Shown one piece after another: positions 17,704 through 20,134 of a stretch of DNA of 20,134 nt; position 1 is the stretch's first letter; each line of letters starts with the position of its first letter. Source of the DNA: Alphaproteobacteria bacterium (lineage in GTDB: Bacteria > Pseudomonadota > Alphaproteobacteria > ATCC43930 > CGMCC-115725); assembly GCA_030040495.1 (NCBI GenBank), contig JASHTP010000423.1, positions 1-20,134 of the forward strand. Reading direction: 5' to 3'. The notes beneath the pieces were generated by a model that ran no database searches, had not been told where the DNA came from, and saw only the letters and a list, made by a program, of their open reading frames with translations. A program made the position numbers and the translations under genes.

Positions 17704-18069
17704 TCAGCCGCAGCCGAAGGCGTGGTGCAGATAGGCGATGACGTTGATGACGTCGTCGGCGGTGAGGTCGGGATTGCCGCCCTTGGGCGGCATCGCCAGC
17801 GGCCGGCCCGGCGCACGGAAGCCGCGCTCGATATGGGCGGCAAGCGAGGTCGAGGAATAGGCCATCACGCCGCTGGTGAGGTCCGGCACGCCGCGCCGGG
17901 CGCCACGGCCGTCCGCGCCATGGCAGGCGACGCAGGTCCGGTGATAGATCGCGCCGCCCGCGCGCCAGTCGCCGGGCCCCTCGCGGCAATCGGCGGCGCG
18001 GGCGGTCCCTGCCGCGGCCAGCGCCAAAACACACGCGGCCGCCGCGCGCGAGACCGTCGAGCGGCACAT
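17704..18069 (-). CDS. Exported class I cytochrome c, small monohaem
   Basis: Periplasmic electron carrier of 121 residues. A Sec signal peptide (residues 1 to about 25, ending GTARA/AD) is followed by one covalent haem site, C46-V-A-C49-H50, and a likely axial Met93 in the AMPPKGG loop; VINVIAYLHHAF is the C-terminal helix typical of class I cytochromes. Two further cysteines, Cys28 near the mature N terminus and Cys120 at the C terminus, could form a disulfide joining the terminal helices (inference). The start at ATG 18069 is 5 nt after the crotonase stop, with no clear Shine-Dalgarno, which suggests translational coupling. Redox partner unknown; no dehydrogenase or oxidase gene is next to it. 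Confidence 0.9.
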   Translation of the reverse strand: MCRSTVSRAAAACVLALAAAGTARAADCREGPGDWRAGGAIYHRTCVACHGADGRGARRGVPDLTSGVMAYSSTSLAAHIERGFRAPGRPLAMPPKGGNPDLTADDVINVIAYLHHAFGCG

Positions 18070-18074
18070 CCGCG

Positions 18075-18884
18075 TCAGATCGGGCTCGATTTGGGAAAGT
18101 CCGGCGCGCGCTTCTCGCGCAGCGAGGCCAGCCCTTCCTGGACCTCGGGTCCGGTGAATCCCATGAATTCGAGCGCCAGCGACGTGTCGAAGCTGGGCCC
18201 GGCGAGGCGCAGCCAGTTGTTGAGCGCGTATTTGGTCCAGCGCACCGCCGACGGCGCGCCCGCGGCGAGGCGCTTGGCGATGGCGAGCGCCGTCTCGTAG
18301 GCCTTGCCATCCTCGGCGACGCGCGAGACGAGGCCGATGCGCTCCGCCTCCTCGCCCGACAGCGGCTCGCAGAGCAGCAGGTAGTATTTGGCCTTGGCGA
18401 GGCCGCAAAGCAGCGGCCAGACGATCGCCGCATGGTCGCCGGCGGCGACGCCGAGGCGCGTATGGCCGTCGATGATGCGCGCGCCGCGGGCCGCGACCGA
18501 GATGTCGGCGAGCAGCCCCGCCACCAGGCCGGCGCCCACCGCCGGACCTTCGATCGCCGAGACGATCGGCTTGCCGCAGTTGATGAGGTTGTAGACGAGG
18601 TCGCGCGCCTCCTTCCAGACGCGGGCGCGGGTGGCGAAATCGCGGGTGACGGCCTCGACCATGGCGAGATCGCCGCCGGCCGAGAACGCGTTGCCGGCGC
18701 CCCTCAGCAGCGCCGCGCCGATCTCGCCGTCGCCGTCGACGTCGCGCCAGATCTCGGCGAGCTCGGCATGCATCGCCGCGTCGGTGGCGTTGAGCTTGCC
18801 CGGCGTGTCGAGGATGATCTCGAGCACGCGCTCGGCCGGGCGAGCGAATTTGAGCCGCTGATAGCGGGCGTAGCGATCGGTCAT
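18075..18884 (-). CDS. Crotonase-fold protein (enoyl-CoA hydratase/isomerase family)
   Basis: Cytoplasmic acyl-CoA-handling enzyme of the crotonase superfamily, 269 residues. The CoA/oxyanion-hole segments are present: FSAGGDL (67-73) and IEGPAVGAGLVAG (111-123). The two catalytic glutamates of classical enoyl-CoA hydratase are not at their usual places: hand alignment puts Val121 and His141 there. Instead the active-site loop reads GHTRLGVAAGD, giving His141 and Asp150, nine residues apart. That spacing recalls the His-Asp dyad of 6-oxocamphor hydrolase and a subgroup of annotated hydratases. The exact reaction is therefore uncertain. The start at ATG 18884 has a GGGGGATGGA Shine-Dalgarno; the frame runs on to 18962 through GC repeats and was not used. 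It is the first gene of a probable two-gene operon with the cytochrome c. Confidence 0.9.
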   Translation of the reverse strand: MTDRYARYQRLKFARPAERVLEIILDTPGKLNATDAAMHAELAEIWRDVDGDGEIGAALLRGAGNAFSAGGDLAMVEAVTRDFATRARVWKEARDLVYNLINCGKPIVSAIEGPAVGAGLVAGLLADISVAARGARIIDGHTRLGVAAGDHAAIVWPLLCGLAKAKYYLLLCEPLSGEEAERIGLVSRVAEDGKAYETALAIAKRLAAGAPSAVRWTKYALNNWLRLAGPSFDTSLALEFMGFTGPEVQEGLASLREKRAPDFPKSSPI

Positions 18885-18893
18885 TCCATCCCC

Positions 18894-18928
18894 CACGGTG
18901 GGCGGCGGCGGCCGCCGCCGCACGGTGG
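18894..18928. repeat. 20-bp GCC/GGC palindrome flanked by 8-bp direct repeats upstream of the crotonase gene
   Basis: CACGGTGG at 18894-18901 and again at 18921-18928 flank a perfect 20-bp palindrome of GGC/GCC units (18902-18921; the outermost base is shared with the second repeat). It lies 10 nt upstream of the crotonase start codon, directly beside its Shine-Dalgarno. It could form a stable mRNA leader hairpin or be a slippage-prone triplet tract. Confidence 0.55.
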
Positions 18929-18989
18929 CCCCCAGTCTCCGGCGCGCCGGGGCGGGGGTCAAGAAGCGGCCGGGAAGCGCCTAAAACAA

Positions 18990-19004
18990 CCGGCAAATTG
19001 CCGG
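18990..19004. promoter_or_regulatory. 15-bp palindrome, possible operator, between divergent genes
   Basis: CCGGCAA (18990-18996) and TTGCCGG (18998-19004) form a perfect inverted repeat around one central A. It lies in the least GC-rich part of the 204-bp divergent region between the crotonase gene and the small membrane protein gene. The size and symmetry suit a dimeric regulator. No confident -35/-10 pair was found beside it on either strand. Confidence 0.4.
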
Positions 19005-19088
19005 GTTCGTTCACCTCGGCTTAACCGGCTCGCTGCTATCACTGGCGCCTCGAGGGAAGCCGCGTCCGCGCGGCGCGCGAGGCAGGTC

Positions 19089-19277
19089 ATGGACGAGGAA
19101 TCGGTCGGCATCCTGGGTGTGCTTCTGATCGTGACGGCGCTGGTGATGAGCCAGACGGCGCTGCACAAGAGCCAGCCCGCGCCGACCTTGCCCGACGTCA
19201 AATGGGCGGACCTCGTCAGCGCCTTCGGCTGCACCCAGCCGAGCGACGACGGCTGCAGCCTCGCCGTCAGCCAGTAG
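19089..19277 (+). CDS. Small single-span membrane protein, unknown function
   Basis: A 62-residue protein that I do not recognise. It has an acidic N terminus (MDEES), one hydrophobic segment at about residues 6-23 (VGILGVLLIVTALVMSQTAL) and a polar C-terminal part with two cysteines (FGCTQPSDDGCSL), probably periplasmic if the N terminus stays inside. It could be an uncleaved anchor or an atypical signal peptide; there is no lipobox. ATG 19089 has a good Shine-Dalgarno (GAGGCAGG) at proper spacing, which is the main support for its being a real gene. The frame is open much further upstream (to 18432), but only as antisense to the crotonase gene. It is convergent with the iorB-like gene, 7 nt between stops. 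Confidence 0.6.
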   Translation: MDEESVGILGVLLIVTALVMSQTALHKSQPAPTLPDVKWADLVSAFGCTQPSDDGCSLAVSQ

Positions 19278-19284
19278 CCCCCCT

Positions 19285-20134
19285 CTACTCCGCGGCGATC
19301 CGCCGCACCGCGCGCTCCTCGATCTCCGCCAGGGTCCGCTCGAGCCGGTCGCCTTCGGGATCGGCCAGCGCCGCAATCCGCGCCGCGGCGACGGCGTCGA
19401 CCGCCGCCGCCACGGCGTAGCGGCCGGCGAGCGCCGGGCGGATCACCCGCGCTTCGATCGCGGCGAAATTGGCGCGGCCGCGCGCATGGGTCTCGCCATA
19501 GCCTTTGATCAGCCGGGCGCAGTCGGCGATCTCGACCGCGAGCTCGGCGGAACGCCGCGCCGCCTCGGCGACGAGCGCGAGCCAGGCTTCGATCTGCGCC
19601 TGCTCCTCGCGGTAGCGGTGGCTCCGCGGCCGCCACGGCCGCAGGCCCGCGAGCAGCTTCAGGCGCAGGAACCCGGTCACCGAATTGCTCTTGACCGTCA
19701 TGCCCCAATAGACCTTGCCGAGCCAGCCGCGACGCACCGAGAAGGCGAGGATCGGCCGCGCCAGCGCCGGCGGCAGGACCGAGCACAGCTCCTCGATGCC
19801 GGGCTTGTAGAAATCGACGATCGACAGCGGCTCGTCGGGCGCGAGGCGCAGCTCCTGGCGGATGCGCGCGAAGCGCGCCGGGTCGGTCTTGGCCTGGGCC
19901 ACCCGGATCAAATCCTCGAAGGACATGCGCACGGCGAGGTGCCGCGCCGTCTCGCGCAACAGCCTGCCGCCGGCGCCGGATGCGGCGTCGGCGTCGCGGA
20001 TCGGCCCTAGGCGGTCGAGATAGAGCCTTGCGTAGCGCAGATCCTGATAGGCGGCGAGGCGGCGCAGCCCTTCGACTATGATCTCCAGCGCCGCGGCCGG
20101 CATGGTCTCCGCCGCGGCGCGCTCGAGCGCGGCA
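19285..20134 (-). CDS. Indolepyruvate ferredoxin oxidoreductase beta-subunit-like protein (IorB, DUF6537 part), 5'-truncated by window edge
   Basis: C-terminal 282 residues of a protein that runs off the right edge; the frame stays open through base 20134. The visible segments resemble the C-terminal DUF6537-type region of bacterial IorB proteins: a helical EGLRRLAAYQDLRYARLYLDRL stretch, then MSFEDLIRVAQAKTDP, FYKPGIEELCSVLPP, SVTGFLRLKLLA and CARLIKGYGETHARGRANF. The N-terminal gamma-type oxidoreductase domain (about 200 residues) should lie outside the window, with iorA probably beyond it. Such enzymes oxidatively decarboxylate aryl pyruvates to aryl-acyl-CoA with ferredoxin. The ATG at 20103 is internal, since in-frame residues before it (LERAAAET) fit the family. 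The function assignment depends on the missing part. Confidence 0.8.
   Translation of the reverse strand, partial: AALERAAAETMPAAALEIIVEGLRRLAAYQDLRYARLYLDRLGPIRDADAASGAGGRLLRETARHLAVRMSFEDLIRVAQAKTDPARFARIRQELRLAPDEPLSIVDFYKPGIEELCSVLPPALARPILAFSVRRGWLGKVYWGMTVKSNSVTGFLRLKLLAGLRPWRPRSHRYREEQAQIEAWLALVAEAARRSAELAVEIADCARLIKGYGETHARGRANFAAIEARVIRPALAGRYAVAAAVDAVAAARIAALADPEGDRLERTLAEIEERAVRRIAAE

Noticed and set aside
17680..17712. Possible bidirectional terminator between the amt and cytochrome c stop codons
   Set aside because: GCTGA/TCAGC arms and a GCCGCGCGGC palindrome occur, but arms overlap imperfectly, no U-tract is present, and such palindromes are common in this GC-rich DNA.

Overview
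The window is strongly GC-rich, gene-dense chromosomal DNA that looks alphaproteobacterial. The L28 protein has the alphaproteobacterial core (HANNKTKRRFLPNLQ). The gene mix also fits: a B12-dependent methylmalonyl-CoA mutase with its MeaB chaperone, an Atm1-type exporter, a small single-domain PAS_5-like protein and an IorB/DUF6537-type protein. I would guess Rhodospirillales or Hyphomicrobiales, but the sequence does not settle the order. I see no insertion sequence, phage gene, CRISPR array, tRNA or rRNA. Fifteen protein genes are supported, two of them cut by the window edges.

Layout. (1) 1-6178, plus strand: the C-terminal 511 residues of methylmalonyl-CoA mutase; a TetA-like MFS transporter whose stop overlaps the start of an Atm1-family ABC exporter (ATGA junction); the mutase-associated GTPase MeaB; and rpmB (L28). 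rpmB has a good sigma70-type promoter overlapping the meaB stop codon and a perfect hairpin in its leader. (2) 15364-6186, minus strand: a complete MdtABC-TolC / MuxABC-OpmB-like tripartite efflux operon. It encodes a periplasmic adaptor, two different RND pumps and a NodT-type outer-membrane lipoprotein, and the last three genes are joined by 4-bp ATGA overlaps. The second pump carries a Ser/Thr/Ala/Asn-rich insert of about 65 residues absent from the first. (3) 15652-17686: a PAS_5-like protein (minus) divergent from an Amt ammonium transporter (plus) that has no glnK beside it. The shared intergenic region holds nested palindromes. (4) 18884-17704, minus strand: a crotonase-fold protein lacking the usual catalytic glutamates, followed 5 nt later by a small exported class I cytochrome c. 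(5) 19089-20134: a 62-residue single-span membrane protein, convergent with the C-terminal part of an IorB-like oxidoreductase subunit that runs off the right edge.

How the genes work together. Mutase and MeaB serve propionyl-CoA / methylmalonyl-CoA to succinyl-CoA conversion: the mutase does the carbon-skeleton rearrangement and MeaB gates and protects its adenosylcobalamin cofactor. The two transporters between them form their own translationally coupled pair. The RND operon builds an envelope-spanning drug/metabolite exporter needing two different inner-membrane subunits. The rest looks like ordinary metabolism and nitrogen uptake. I found no convincing new multi-gene system. The items most worth a second look are the palindrome cluster between the PAS and amt genes, the RND insert, the rpmB leader hairpin and the crotonase-cytochrome pair.
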